Shown: in pieces, positions 18,478 to 26,826 of the stretch | Position numbering within the stretch: the first letter of the stretch is position 1 | Layout: every line of letters begins with the position of its first letter | Assembly (NCBI GenBank): GCA_002399405.1 | Contig: DHDP01000011.1 | Location: 62,001 to 126,000, forward strand | DNA: 64,000 nucleotides | Source: Treponema sp. UBA4873 | GTDB lineage: Bacteria; Spirochaetota; Spirochaetia; Treponematales; Treponemataceae | Direction of reading: 5' to 3' | Made by a program: the position numbers and the translations under genes | The notes under the pieces: model-generated | The model's database searches: none | What the model was told of the DNA's origin: nothing | Seen by the model: only the letters and a program-made list of their open reading frames with translations

Positions 18478-18502
18478 AGTAAAACTCCTTATTGAAACTG
18501 AT

Positions 18503-19156
18503 TTATTTGTCGTTCACCGGCACAAGCAGCAGTAATCCGAACCCGAATCCTTTTGCTCCTCCGATTCCCGTATAATACGTTTTCTCGAACAGACTGTGAT
18601 CTGTTACTTCCAGCATACCCCGGAATCTGACAGACCCGTGCCATGCTTTATTTCTTTTCTGTGAAAAATAATCTTCCGTCATCCGCTCAATTTCCAGCGG
18701 ATAGGCATCGCTTATCCGGAATCCCCCTGAAGAAGCTTTCCTCTCAAGCCAGATTTGCAGTTCCTCTTCTTTTACGATCGGAATTCGTTTGCTGCTTTTT
18801 CGTTTCCCGTTTAAATTCAAGACAGGCCTACCATTTTCATCATGTCTGACCAGTGCTCGCGTCGGATTTACCCGAAGATCGAATGAATAAAGCTGATGGG
18901 AAAGAAATGCTGGGGCAATTTTTTTACTATCATACTTCGTTTCCGGGCACCATTCCGGACGGACAGGTTCCGACTGTGCTACAATCCAGACCGTAAAATA
19001 TCCCTGATGCTCATCAATGCGGGTAAGAAAGTTCCGTTTTTTATCAGGCTGATCGGGAAAACAGTCCCACAGGGCTTTATGCCAGGCATAACTGTCAAAA
19101 AATCCCTGTTTATATGCAAGTTCTGTTGGAATCGTCATGCGGACAAGCCAGCTCAT
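18503..19156 (-). CDS. cas6e: Cas6e (CasE), pre-crRNA endonuclease
   Basis: A 217-residue ribonuclease that cuts the repeat hairpin and stays bound to the 3' handle. H26 in YAWHKALW is at the position of the catalytic histidine of Cas6e. The glycine-rich loop GIGGAKGFGFGLL near the C-terminus is the RNA-binding G-loop. It overlaps cse2 by 4 bases. It lies between cse2 and cas7, whereas the E. coli order has cas6e after cas5. The repeat stem (CCCCAC/GTGGGG) is the expected substrate. Confidence 0.94.
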   Translation of the reverse strand: MSWLVRMTIPTELAYKQGFFDSYAWHKALWDCFPDQPDKKRNFLTRIDEHQGYFTVWIVAQSEPVRPEWCPETKYDSKKIAPAFLSHQLYSFDLRVNPTRALVRHDENGRPVLNLNGKRKSSKRIPIVKEEELQIWLERKASSGGFRISDAYPLEIERMTEDYFSQKRNKAWHGSVRFRGMLEVTDHSLFEKTYYTGIGGAKGFGFGLLLLVPVNDK

Positions 19157-19650
19157 ATATTTTCTCCCCCATCGTCAGACGGAATACCGGGAATCCAGAA
19201 CTCACTGGCCCATTCTGTTTTAACACGATCACCCCACCGGGAGATATCCTTTCTGAGCTGTTCATAATTCACAGGAATACCAGCACTCTTAGCAGCAAGA
19301 ATAAACCGGGTAATCCGTGCCGGAAGCTCTCTTTTTTCAGATGCGAGCAGCTGCTGAAAACGCCGTTCAGTAGGCGAAAGCTTATCATCACTTCCTTTGT
19401 TCTCATTACGGCTTTTACCGATACAACGACAAACAGTTCCGAAATTTCCTGAAAGAGATTCTTCCGGATACGTCGCATACCACGCGGCAGTAAATGCCGA
19501 ATCGGTATCATCTATAGCTACATTCAGGTGATTCAATACCGGCCACGCCTTCTGCCGTTTGGAAGGAACCAGATAACAGCGAAGATTGGCAAACACTCCT
19601 CTGTCATTTTTTTCTTTATAGCTTCGTAAATTTTCAAACAGATAACTCAT
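19153..19650 (-). CDS. cse2: Cse2 (CasB), small Cascade subunit
   Basis: A 165-residue helical subunit, two copies of which line the Cascade belly and hold target and non-target DNA. Recognised by the N-terminal ANLRCYLVPSKRQKAWPVLN pattern, by the conserved RRFQQLLAS and ELPARITRFILAAKSAGIPVN blocks, and by its place between cse1 and cas6e. It overlaps both neighbours by 4 bases, indicating coupled translation. Confidence 0.93.
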   Translation of the reverse strand: MSYLFENLRSYKEKNDRGVFANLRCYLVPSKRQKAWPVLNHLNVAIDDTDSAFTAAWYATYPEESLSGNFGTVCRCIGKSRNENKGSDDKLSPTERRFQQLLASEKRELPARITRFILAAKSAGIPVNYEQLRKDISRWGDRVKTEWASEFWIPGIPSDDGGENI

Positions 19651-21149
19651 TCGTCATCATCCTCCTTATTCGTTTCATCATGTTCCTTCTGCTCTTTTTT
19701 TGCAGTCAGTTTCTGCCAGCCTGCTGCAAAGGCTTTTATCTCCCGAGGCGTTTCCTGTCCGCACGCCGTACGGTATGCATCACATGCTGCCGAAAAGAGC
19801 ATATTGTGCCAGACTTTTTCCGTCTGCTCAAATTCGTTACTTCCAAGTTTTTCTATACATGAAAAAAGTAGTGAAAGATTTTTTTCTACCGCTGTCCAAT
19901 AATATGTCAAAGCCACTATACCAATTCCTGTATTCTCCGAAGGATCTAATTTCGTACGGTATATATAAACACTTAAATCTAGTTTCTTTGAAAGAATATA
20001 TGCTGATTCAGTGCCTGCAGTATAAGCAGAACACCCCTCTTGAGAACGTAATTTATTTGAAACATGAAAACGGGACTCTACAGTATCAAGAATATCCTGT
20101 TTCCCCGGATTCCGCACTAATGTACCCACCCATATATCAATTGGTTCATCACGACAATGACCTAAATTGATAGCTGCACGTGCCTCAAGAGAATCTTTAA
20201 GATCATACTGAAGTATTCCATTAAGTTGGCGCCATGGACGAATTCCCAATTTTGCGCCGACTAAAACATTTATTTCTTTTTTCTTTATTGTTCTTTTTAT
20301 TTCTGATGTATTAAACTCTCGAGGGAAGGCAGGAAATGAGGGATATTTTAAAGCCTCTCCATATAACATAAAGGGACTTCCTTCTTTTAGTAATATTGCA
20401 CGAGATAAAGGAACCAATCGTCCTAAAAAAGTCTTTGTAATAAAATCATCTTTTCTAGAAATTGTTGAATACTCCCAGATCGGCTTTCCTTGAAAATCTA
20501 TTTTATTCCCATACAAAAAGGACAATTCATGAAAATCACAAATATTGACACATATCGTTTCATATAGATTTTCCCTAATTATGAAAACATGATACACAGA
20601 AGAAGAAATACATGGAGCATCATTTGCAGATTTTGCAGTTTGGCTGTTTTCCCATATAGGCATAGAAAGTAATCCACAAGTCGAAAAATTCTGTAAAGTT
20701 AGAATTCCAAGAGCCAATTGTGCATTTGAAAACATTTTCACAACATTATTTTGAAAATGATTTGTAAGAGATACTCCTAATGAAAAATCAAGTTTACTGA
20801 CAGGTGTATATTTATCTGGCCCTTCTCCAGAAGGTTTTAAATTTTCTACCTGCAGCCATGGTTTTGTCGGATGAAAAAGTTCAAAGGAATCTTTCCACTT
20901 TTCAAGATATTCTGCGGCAGCCTTATCCAGCTGATCAGGTACCGCTTTCCATTCATCAAAATCTTTCGGCCCATTCAGAGCTGCATGTGCAACACACAGA
21001 AACAAACGCATCAGCGATACCCGTTCGTGAGGACGGACAGAAAGGTCTGAAAACCGCTTTCCTTCTGTAAATATGCTGCACAGACTGACAAGACGGTTTT
21101 CACCCTTTTCAGTTACTACCGGTATCCATGGATCAAACGCAACATTCAT
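19647..21149 (-). CDS. cse1: Cse1 (CasA), large Cascade subunit
   Basis: A 500-residue subunit that recognises the PAM and recruits Cas3. Family marks: FDPWIPVVTEKGENRLVSLC at the N-terminus, FHPTKPWLQVENL, then TPVSKLDFSLGVSLTNHF near the L1 loop region, the GKPIWEY block and LNGILQYDLKDS. The end is helical and very acidic (KEDDDE). The length agrees with the family. The gene ends with a 4-base overlap into cse2 and starts 15 bases after cas3. The middle of the gene is richer in A+T than its neighbours, but there is no break in the frame. Confidence 0.94.
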   Translation of the reverse strand: MNVAFDPWIPVVTEKGENRLVSLCSIFTEGKRFSDLSVRPHERVSLMRLFLCVAHAALNGPKDFDEWKAVPDQLDKAAAEYLEKWKDSFELFHPTKPWLQVENLKPSGEGPDKYTPVSKLDFSLGVSLTNHFQNNVVKMFSNAQLALGILTLQNFSTCGLLSMPIWENSQTAKSANDAPCISSSVYHVFIIRENLYETICVNICDFHELSFLYGNKIDFQGKPIWEYSTISRKDDFITKTFLGRLVPLSRAILLKEGSPFMLYGEALKYPSFPAFPREFNTSEIKRTIKKKEINVLVGAKLGIRPWRQLNGILQYDLKDSLEARAAINLGHCRDEPIDIWVGTLVRNPGKQDILDTVESRFHVSNKLRSQEGCSAYTAGTESAYILSKKLDLSVYIYRTKLDPSENTGIGIVALTYYWTAVEKNLSLLFSCIEKLGSNEFEQTEKVWHNMLFSAACDAYRTACGQETPREIKAFAAGWQKLTAKKEQKEHDETNKEDDDE

Positions 21150-21164
21150 ACAAACTCCTCTTTG

Positions 21165-23741
21165 TTATTTTCGATCAGGTTTTTCAATAACCAGTCCCAG
21201 TTCATCCGTATAGGTAAGAATATACTTTTTTGAAACGCCGTCAGCTTCTACTGCTCCGTCGGCCGACATGATACCGATTGCATTCTCTCCGTATACATAC
21301 CCGGCAAGCAGTTCATCTGATACGGTCGTATTTTCCCAGTTAAAACAGTACCGCGGAATTTTCACTATGTTTTTACTGATTGCCCGCGCTGTTTTTATTG
21401 AAAATTTATCCTTAACTACAGCAACCGTGCTGCCGTCGGAAAATGAGAGTTTATTTCCATCACGTATACTGCACAATACAAGCGATACAGTCGGATTCTC
21501 GTTCAGCCTGGTCTGGATTCCTTCCTCATCGTGTAACTGCACATTCCACAAATTTGAAGCCATATCCGCACTGTCTTTTTCAGCGTAATTTTTACCGAAC
21601 CACTCGTCATTCAGTGCAATCCAGCTTTCAGGTTCATCTTCCAGCTCCTTATAGGTCGATTCAAGACAGAAACGGATTTCACTGGGGATGTTGATTGCTT
21701 CTAATGAGTTCCACAAATTCAAGGTACGCAAAAGTATATACGGAGCATACACGTATGCCTTTCTGCCAAGTGCCGATTTTATGGCTTCCGCATCAAGTTT
21801 TTTGAATTCATTGATAGAGCGTGTTTCTTTTATAATACAAAACTCTGGTTCCGCTAAAGGTCTGCTGCTGCGGTTATGTCTCCATAATCGTCCCATACGC
21901 TGCAGGAGCATATCGGTCGGTGCCAGCTCCGTTATCATCAGATCGGCATCAAGGTCGACACTCTGTTCAACAATCTGCGTTGAAACAAGAATACAGCCGC
22001 AGCGGGTAGTACTGCCTTTTCCCAGCCGTTCCATCCATTCATTTTCAAGAGCCTCGCGTCGTTGGAATGGAAAACGCGAATGGAGTAAACCGATTTTCAT
22101 ATCACCATCGCATAGAGATTTCAATTTCTGATATTCTTTTTGTGCATTGTCAACCGTATCGCAGATCCAGAGCACAGCACCTCCTTTCTTTGCCAGTGCT
22201 ACAGCCTTACTCTCGGCATCTGAAGGAGTAATGAACCGTATGTTAACGGTTCGCGAGGACGGAGGTTCCGGAGCAACAGGGACTATTTCTGCCCCTTCAC
22301 AAAATCCCGAAATCTGCGGATACGGTATCTTTTCCGGTTCCATTTCTTCTGCAGTGTCACATACAGATAAAAGTTCCGAGCGCCGCCGGGCAGTTAACGT
22401 CGCGGAAAGAATAATAACCGTACAGTCGAGTCGTTCAAGTATCTTAATAAGAGTATCTATAAGAGTACCGGTATAACAGTCGTAAGAATGAACTTCGTCG
22501 AGAATAACGATTTTCCCCGCAAGTGCGAAATGCCTCACAAAAAAATGCTTAGCGGCAACGATGCCCAGCAGTGCCTGATCAACGGTACCTACACCAAACG
22601 GCGCAACGAGTGCCTTCTTTGCAGAAGCAAACCAGTTCCGTCCGTATTCTTCCCCGATTTTTTCCGCCGTATCACTATCTGAAGTCAGTAGCCATGAATT
22701 ACCGTGTATTAATTTTGTAGATGGTGAATCCGGACTGATTTTACCGATAAACGATTCCATTCTCAGATGGATTCTGTTGCTGGTTACCTGCGTCGGTAAT
22801 GCAAAATAAATCCCACGAGCCTGCCCAGAAGCAAGCAACTGATAGGCAACCCCCAATGCAGCTTCAGTTTTTCCCATACCCATGGGAGCTTCTATCACAT
22901 ATACGCCGGGTTTTGTTATAACCGTCAACGCCTTCTTCTGCATATCATTGGGACTAAAGCCGAATATATCCGAAAATGAAAGTCCCGTATGAATCACCGG
23001 ACGTTGAAGTCCGATAGCAGTAATACACTTTTCCGCTACAGAAGCAGCATCAAATTCAGGAGATTCTTTTTCCGGAGGAAAGAATTCTTCGTCCGAACCG
23101 ATCCAGTCTGCAATTGTCGTAAGTCCCGCAAGCCACCAGTATGCAGGGGAATCTTCATCGAATTCAAGTTTTGTTTTATCCGCACCAAAAACATTCCATA
23201 CCCGTTCTGCGGTATTCTGCCGTTCCTGTTCCCACGGTATTCCACTGTAATTTTCAGTAATTGCTTTTTGAGGCTTGTATCCGCGTTCATCAGGCGGAAT
23301 AAGCCGTCCGTGATGAGCACCGAGCAGACAGGCAAGATAAGAAGCTGTCTGCCGCGGAACACCGATGCTGTTTAAATACAGTTGGATTACCGCATGTGAA
23401 ACTTTACCGTGATTACCTTCCATGACGTTTTTCCAGCTGTGGTTCACATCAATTTTCGTCAGGCCGTTTTCTTCAAGCCACTTTTCTGATTTCCGTTCAA
23501 ATCCGGGAGACAGTTTCCCTAAATCATGCAAAGCAACGAGCGCTCCAATTTCTTCTCTCCGAAGATTAAACCTTTTTATTAATTCAGGATTCGTTTCTGC
23601 AAGGATTTGTGCCACTCGTCCAACATTAATCAGATGCTGATAAACAGAGATTCCCGGTTCTCCCGTTACTGTCGTTTTACCCCAGAAAAAATAGTGTTTG
23701 TTTTGCGAAGGTTCTTCTTCAGAATTTCTCACACTTTGCAT
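21165..23741 (-). CDS. cas3: Cas3, HD nuclease-helicase
   Basis: An 858-residue effector that nicks and degrades target DNA recruited by Cascade. The N-terminal HD domain has H36 and H72-D73 (ALVALHDLGKLSPGF). The helicase has Walker A APMGMGKTEAALG, the DExH-type motif ILDEVHSYD, the SATL motif, and motif VI QRMGRLWRH. It is the first gene of the cas operon; a ribosome site (AGGAA) lies about seven bases before the ATG and a good promoter just upstream. The architecture is complete, so interference should be possible. Confidence 0.96.
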   Translation of the reverse strand: MQSVRNSEEEPSQNKHYFFWGKTTVTGEPGISVYQHLINVGRVAQILAETNPELIKRFNLRREEIGALVALHDLGKLSPGFERKSEKWLEENGLTKIDVNHSWKNVMEGNHGKVSHAVIQLYLNSIGVPRQTASYLACLLGAHHGRLIPPDERGYKPQKAITENYSGIPWEQERQNTAERVWNVFGADKTKLEFDEDSPAYWWLAGLTTIADWIGSDEEFFPPEKESPEFDAASVAEKCITAIGLQRPVIHTGLSFSDIFGFSPNDMQKKALTVITKPGVYVIEAPMGMGKTEAALGVAYQLLASGQARGIYFALPTQVTSNRIHLRMESFIGKISPDSPSTKLIHGNSWLLTSDSDTAEKIGEEYGRNWFASAKKALVAPFGVGTVDQALLGIVAAKHFFVRHFALAGKIVILDEVHSYDCYTGTLIDTLIKILERLDCTVIILSATLTARRRSELLSVCDTAEEMEPEKIPYPQISGFCEGAEIVPVAPEPPSSRTVNIRFITPSDAESKAVALAKKGGAVLWICDTVDNAQKEYQKLKSLCDGDMKIGLLHSRFPFQRREALENEWMERLGKGSTTRCGCILVSTQIVEQSVDLDADLMITELAPTDMLLQRMGRLWRHNRSSRPLAEPEFCIIKETRSINEFKKLDAEAIKSALGRKAYVYAPYILLRTLNLWNSLEAINIPSEIRFCLESTYKELEDEPESWIALNDEWFGKNYAEKDSADMASNLWNVQLHDEEGIQTRLNENPTVSLVLCSIRDGNKLSFSDGSTVAVVKDKFSIKTARAISKNIVKIPRYCFNWENTTVSDELLAGYVYGENAIGIMSADGAVEADGVSKKYILTYTDELGLVIEKPDRK

Positions 23742-23770
23742 ATTTAATTCCTTTTTTCTTATACAGGCTA

Positions 23771-23798
23771 ATTATATCAAACCAAAATCAAACTTCAA
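23771..23798 (-). promoter_or_regulatory. Promoter of the cas operon
   Basis: On the minus strand: -35 TTGAAG at 23793-23798 and a perfect -10 TATAAT at 23771-23776, with a 16-base spacer. The predicted start lies about 24 bases before the cas3 ATG at 23741. Confidence 0.6.
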
Positions 23799-23824
23799 AT
23801 TTTGTTTTTACTCTTTTATATTAT

Positions 23825-23857
23825 ACACCCTCCGGTGTGTCATTGAGTGCTACACTC
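23825..23857. promoter_or_regulatory. Two small inverted repeats upstream of the cas promoter
   Basis: ACACC/GGTGT (23825-23829 and 23834-23838, 4-base loop) and GAGTG/CACTC (23845-23849 and 23853-23857, 3-base loop). They lie 27-60 bases upstream of the -35 element, where an operator for a DNA-binding regulator could sit. The WYL-type protein encoded next door is the obvious candidate, but the link is inference. Neither repeat is followed by a T tract in the cas direction, so these are not terminators. Confidence 0.35.
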
Positions 23858-24393
23858 TGAAAAAAAATTGAATTTTATCCTGATTTTCAGTTTTAGAGGT
23901 CAAATTTCGAGTTTTTGACACAGGAGAAAAGCACGTACGACAACAAGAAAGAATATGAAATACCAGATGAAAGGGTCGGAAGCTGTGATTCCCATGCGTC
24001 GCCTGACCGATGGTATGGTACGCTGCAACGTTTCCGCTGGCTGCCGCGTATTATAATAATTAAGATGATTCGCTAAGCTTGCGAAGCACGTAAACGTCAA
24101 TACGTTAGGAGGGATAAAGAGATATACCAGAAAAGGAGAGACTGCCAGTGAAGAGGAGAAGAAATAAAGGGAATCTGCGAAAAAACTTTGATAAGATAAT
24201 CATATGGCTTAATGCCGGCTCGTTTTGTACACTCCGTGAGAGAAAAGGGAGAGCAGGATGACTAGAACCTTCGGTACAGCCGGCAAACAGCCTATTCTTC
24301 CGCCCGAGGACAAACGTCCTTACCGTATTTTTGCATTCATTGTTGTCAGGTGTAAGGTCTTCACAATCAAGGTAAGCGATCAGATCATTCCAG
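23858..24393. other. Intergenic region without a supported gene
   Basis: About 540 bases between the cas promoter region and the WYL gene. Short frames exist on both strands, but none has a ribosome site together with protein-like composition. A plus-strand stretch around 23930-24075 reads NKKEYEIPDERVGSCDSHA then RFRWLPRIIII before a stop. That looks like a degraded coding remnant, but I cannot assign it. The WYL gene would have to be transcribed through this region if it were co-transcribed with cas3. Confidence 0.4.
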
Positions 24394-25383
24394 TTACCGC
24401 GCTCTGTACTTCTCCGCCACCCGTTCCGCTTCTTCCTTTACGCGGGCAGCCAGTTCCGGCGGATTAATCACTGTAACTGCGGAACCGAAACTCATAACCC
24501 AGTGCAGAATTTCTTCCATCTGATTCGACGTGAACGTCAGCTGCACGGAGCCGTCTTCATTCTGATGCAGTTCCTGCGACTCGTGCCACGTGCGTTCAAG
24601 GATGAGCGTGTTTATACTTGCATCGAACAGCAGTTCTATCTTCTCGGGTTTATTGTTTGTGTTCCACACGCCGAACGACGGGTCAAAATATGTTTCGGGA
24701 CAGAAATCTTCCGGTATAGTAAAATAGCTGTTCGTACAGAAAACATCCTTCATGCGCGACAGGGCGAACATGCGCACTTCGCTGTGTTCCCGGCAGAACG
24801 CAAGTACATACCAGCTTCCTTTCTGACAGATTACATGATACGGGTCGGCAGTATGAGTCCGGTACTCAAGTCTGCTCAGCGAACGGTACGAAAACGTAAT
24901 GGTGCAGTGCTGTCTGAGCGCATGGAATACGGTCGTAAAGACGCTCTCCGCTATCTGCGGGAGCGGGTCGCTTATAAAGCTGATGTTTTTTCCGACGAAA
25001 GACGGATCGACGGAAACTTCGGCCGGCATCATGGCAAGAAGTCTGGTAAACAGCTGTTTTATTGAAGCTTCTATCGGCGTGTTCCGGTACTGTTCAAGCA
25101 GCGGCATTGCGGCGGACAGCGTGAGCAGTTCCCCCTCGCTGAGCATGACGCTTTTTATAAAAAATGTGGGGTCGGTGTAGTAATAGCCGTTCTTCCGGCT
25201 GTCGTACGCAAGCGGCGCGCGGTACCTGTCGCGAAGAAAATCTATGTCGCGTGCAATCGTGCTGCGCGACACACAGAACGCTTTTGCAAGCGTCGTTGCG
25301 TTCGGATACGTTCCGTCCCTGATACGCTCGTCAATCTGCAGCAGCCGGAGCCTTCCCGCTTTTTCTTCACGCCTTTCCGTCAT
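24394..25383 (-). CDS. HTH-WYL transcriptional regulator next to the cas operon
   Basis: A 329-residue regulator. The N-terminal winged helix (residues about 10-60: RLLQIDERIRDGTYPNATTLAKAFCVSRSTIARDIDFLRDR) is followed by a linker. The WYL domain covers about 150-240 (ITFSYRSL, then YHVICQKGSWYVLAFCREHSEVRMFALSRM), and a WCX-type C-terminal part makes up the rest. WYL proteins are ligand-responsive regulators repeatedly found near CRISPR-Cas and other defence loci. It points the same way as cas3 but is 652 bases upstream, so it is probably a separate transcript that acts on the cas promoter. The target is inferred from position only. Confidence 0.88.
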   Translation of the reverse strand: MTERREEKAGRLRLLQIDERIRDGTYPNATTLAKAFCVSRSTIARDIDFLRDRYRAPLAYDSRKNGYYYTDPTFFIKSVMLSEGELLTLSAAMPLLEQYRNTPIEASIKQLFTRLLAMMPAEVSVDPSFVGKNISFISDPLPQIAESVFTTVFHALRQHCTITFSYRSLSRLEYRTHTADPYHVICQKGSWYVLAFCREHSEVRMFALSRMKDVFCTNSYFTIPEDFCPETYFDPSFGVWNTNNKPEKIELLFDASINTLILERTWHESQELHQNEDGSVQLTFTSNQMEEILHWVMSFGSAVTVINPPELAARVKEEAERVAEKYRAR

Positions 25384-25564
25384 TTTCTGAATCTCCCTGC
25401 CGTCTACTATAGCATATGCGGCATGTTATCTGCACCATCAAAAGGGTACACTCTTGAGGATGCAGATCATTCATTCCCAGAGAAGCTGCAGCCCGATGTC
25501 GGCATATTGAGGATATCTATATGATCACAAGTATTGAAAAACGTTACGAAACGGAGGTATCCCT

Positions 25565-26760
25565 ATGCTGAAACGCAAAATATACCATGATCTTGTAGTA
25601 TGGAAGAACGAAGGGGTAAAAAAGGCTTTACTTATTGACGGTGCGCGTCAGACGGGGAAGACGTTTATTGTACGCGAGTTTGCTGCACGGAATTATTCCT
25701 GTTTTCTTGAAATCAATTTCGTTACAATGCCGCCTGCCGCCGCGATGTTCGACGGCGACCTGAACGCCGACACGATTATTACAGCGCTTACTGCTTTTTT
25801 CCGGCAGAAACTTGATCCGCATAAGACGCTTGTGTTTCTGGATGAGATCCAGGAGTGTCCCCGTGCGAGGACTGCAATAAAATTTCTTGTGGAAGACGGA
25901 CGATTCGACTACATCGAATCGGGATCTCTTCTCGGCGTACGATATAAAACAGTACCGTCGTATCCGGTCGGCTACGAGACACAGCTCAGAATGTTTCCTC
26001 TTGATTTTGAGGAATTTCTTGCAGCAAACAACGTACAGAAAGGAACACTCTCATATCTTCGTACCTGCTTCGAAAAAGACGAACCGGTAAACGACGCCGT
26101 ACATACGACAATCATACAGTTGTTCCGGTATTACGTGATAACCGGAGGTATGCCGGATGCGGTTCAGCGATTTGTCGACACGCACGACATCGCACAGGTT
26201 GTTCAAATTCAGAACGACATACTTGCACTGTATCGGCAGGATATTTCCAAATATGCTGTTCAGGACAGGCAGCGTATACGGGATATCTTCGACCGTCTGC
26301 CGTCGGAGCTGAATACAAAGTCTTCATGAATGATACGGGATTGCTCTGTGCAGCTTCAATTGAAAATGTCCAGTATGAAATACTGAAAGGAAATCTCAAT
26401 GTAAATATGGGCGGCATTATTGAAAATACGATTGCCGAACTGCTTGCTGTAAACGGTTTCGACCTCCGTTATTTTGATCGCAAGAATTTCGGTGAAGTTG
26501 ATTTTCTGCTGCAGCAGGGCGGTACAGTACTGCCGATTGAAGTAAAGCCCGGTGCATCATATAAAAAACATGCAGGTCTTGATCACCTCATGCAGTCTGA
26601 AAAATGGAATATAGAAAAGGCGTATGTGCTTTGTTCCGGTAATGTGGAACAGACGGACAAAGTGACATATGAACCGTGGTATATGGCGATGTTCATTCGG
26701 CAGGAGAAACTCCCCGTACAGATGAAAGTAGATGTAGACTTACATCTGCTCGAAAAATAA
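25565..26760 (+). pseudogene. AAA ATPase with DUF4143, broken by deletion and frameshift
   Basis: The first piece (25565-26329) has a good ribosome site (GGAGG), Walker A DGARQTGKTFIV, Walker B LVFLDEIQECP, the SGSLLGV sensor-like motif and YYVITGGMPDAVQRF. The frame then stops at LPSELNTKSS. The second piece (26326-26760) continues in another frame with EYKVFMNDTGLLCAA and the nuclease-like C-terminus FGEVDFLLQQGGTVLPIEVKPG. The family normally has about 80-100 more residues between these pieces, so an internal deletion has removed the linker region and shifted the frame. Members are widespread ATPases with a restriction-nuclease-like end; their role is poorly known. Confidence 0.85.
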
Positions 26761-26790
26761 GTGTTTATTTTCAATAAATCGGCCTCACCC

Positions 26791-26819
26791 TTTCATTAAC
26801 CGCCCGAATCGTCTATACT
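26791..26819 (+). promoter_or_regulatory. Predicted dnaE promoter, leaderless layout
   Basis: TTTCAT at 26791-26796, a 17-base spacer and TATACT at 26814-26819. The expected transcription start falls at about 26826, one base before the dnaE ATG, and no ribosome site precedes that ATG. Confidence 0.5.
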
Positions 26820-26826
26820 TTCCTAT

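Noticed and set aside
23845..23857. CIRCE-like GAGTGCTA near the cas promoter
   Set aside because: The partner half-site is only 3 bases away instead of 9 and lacks the TTAGCACTC form, so it is not a CIRCE element.
23900..24100. Minus-strand frame of 66 codons upstream of cas3
   Set aside because: No ribosome site and no protein-like conservation signal; it is more likely chance.
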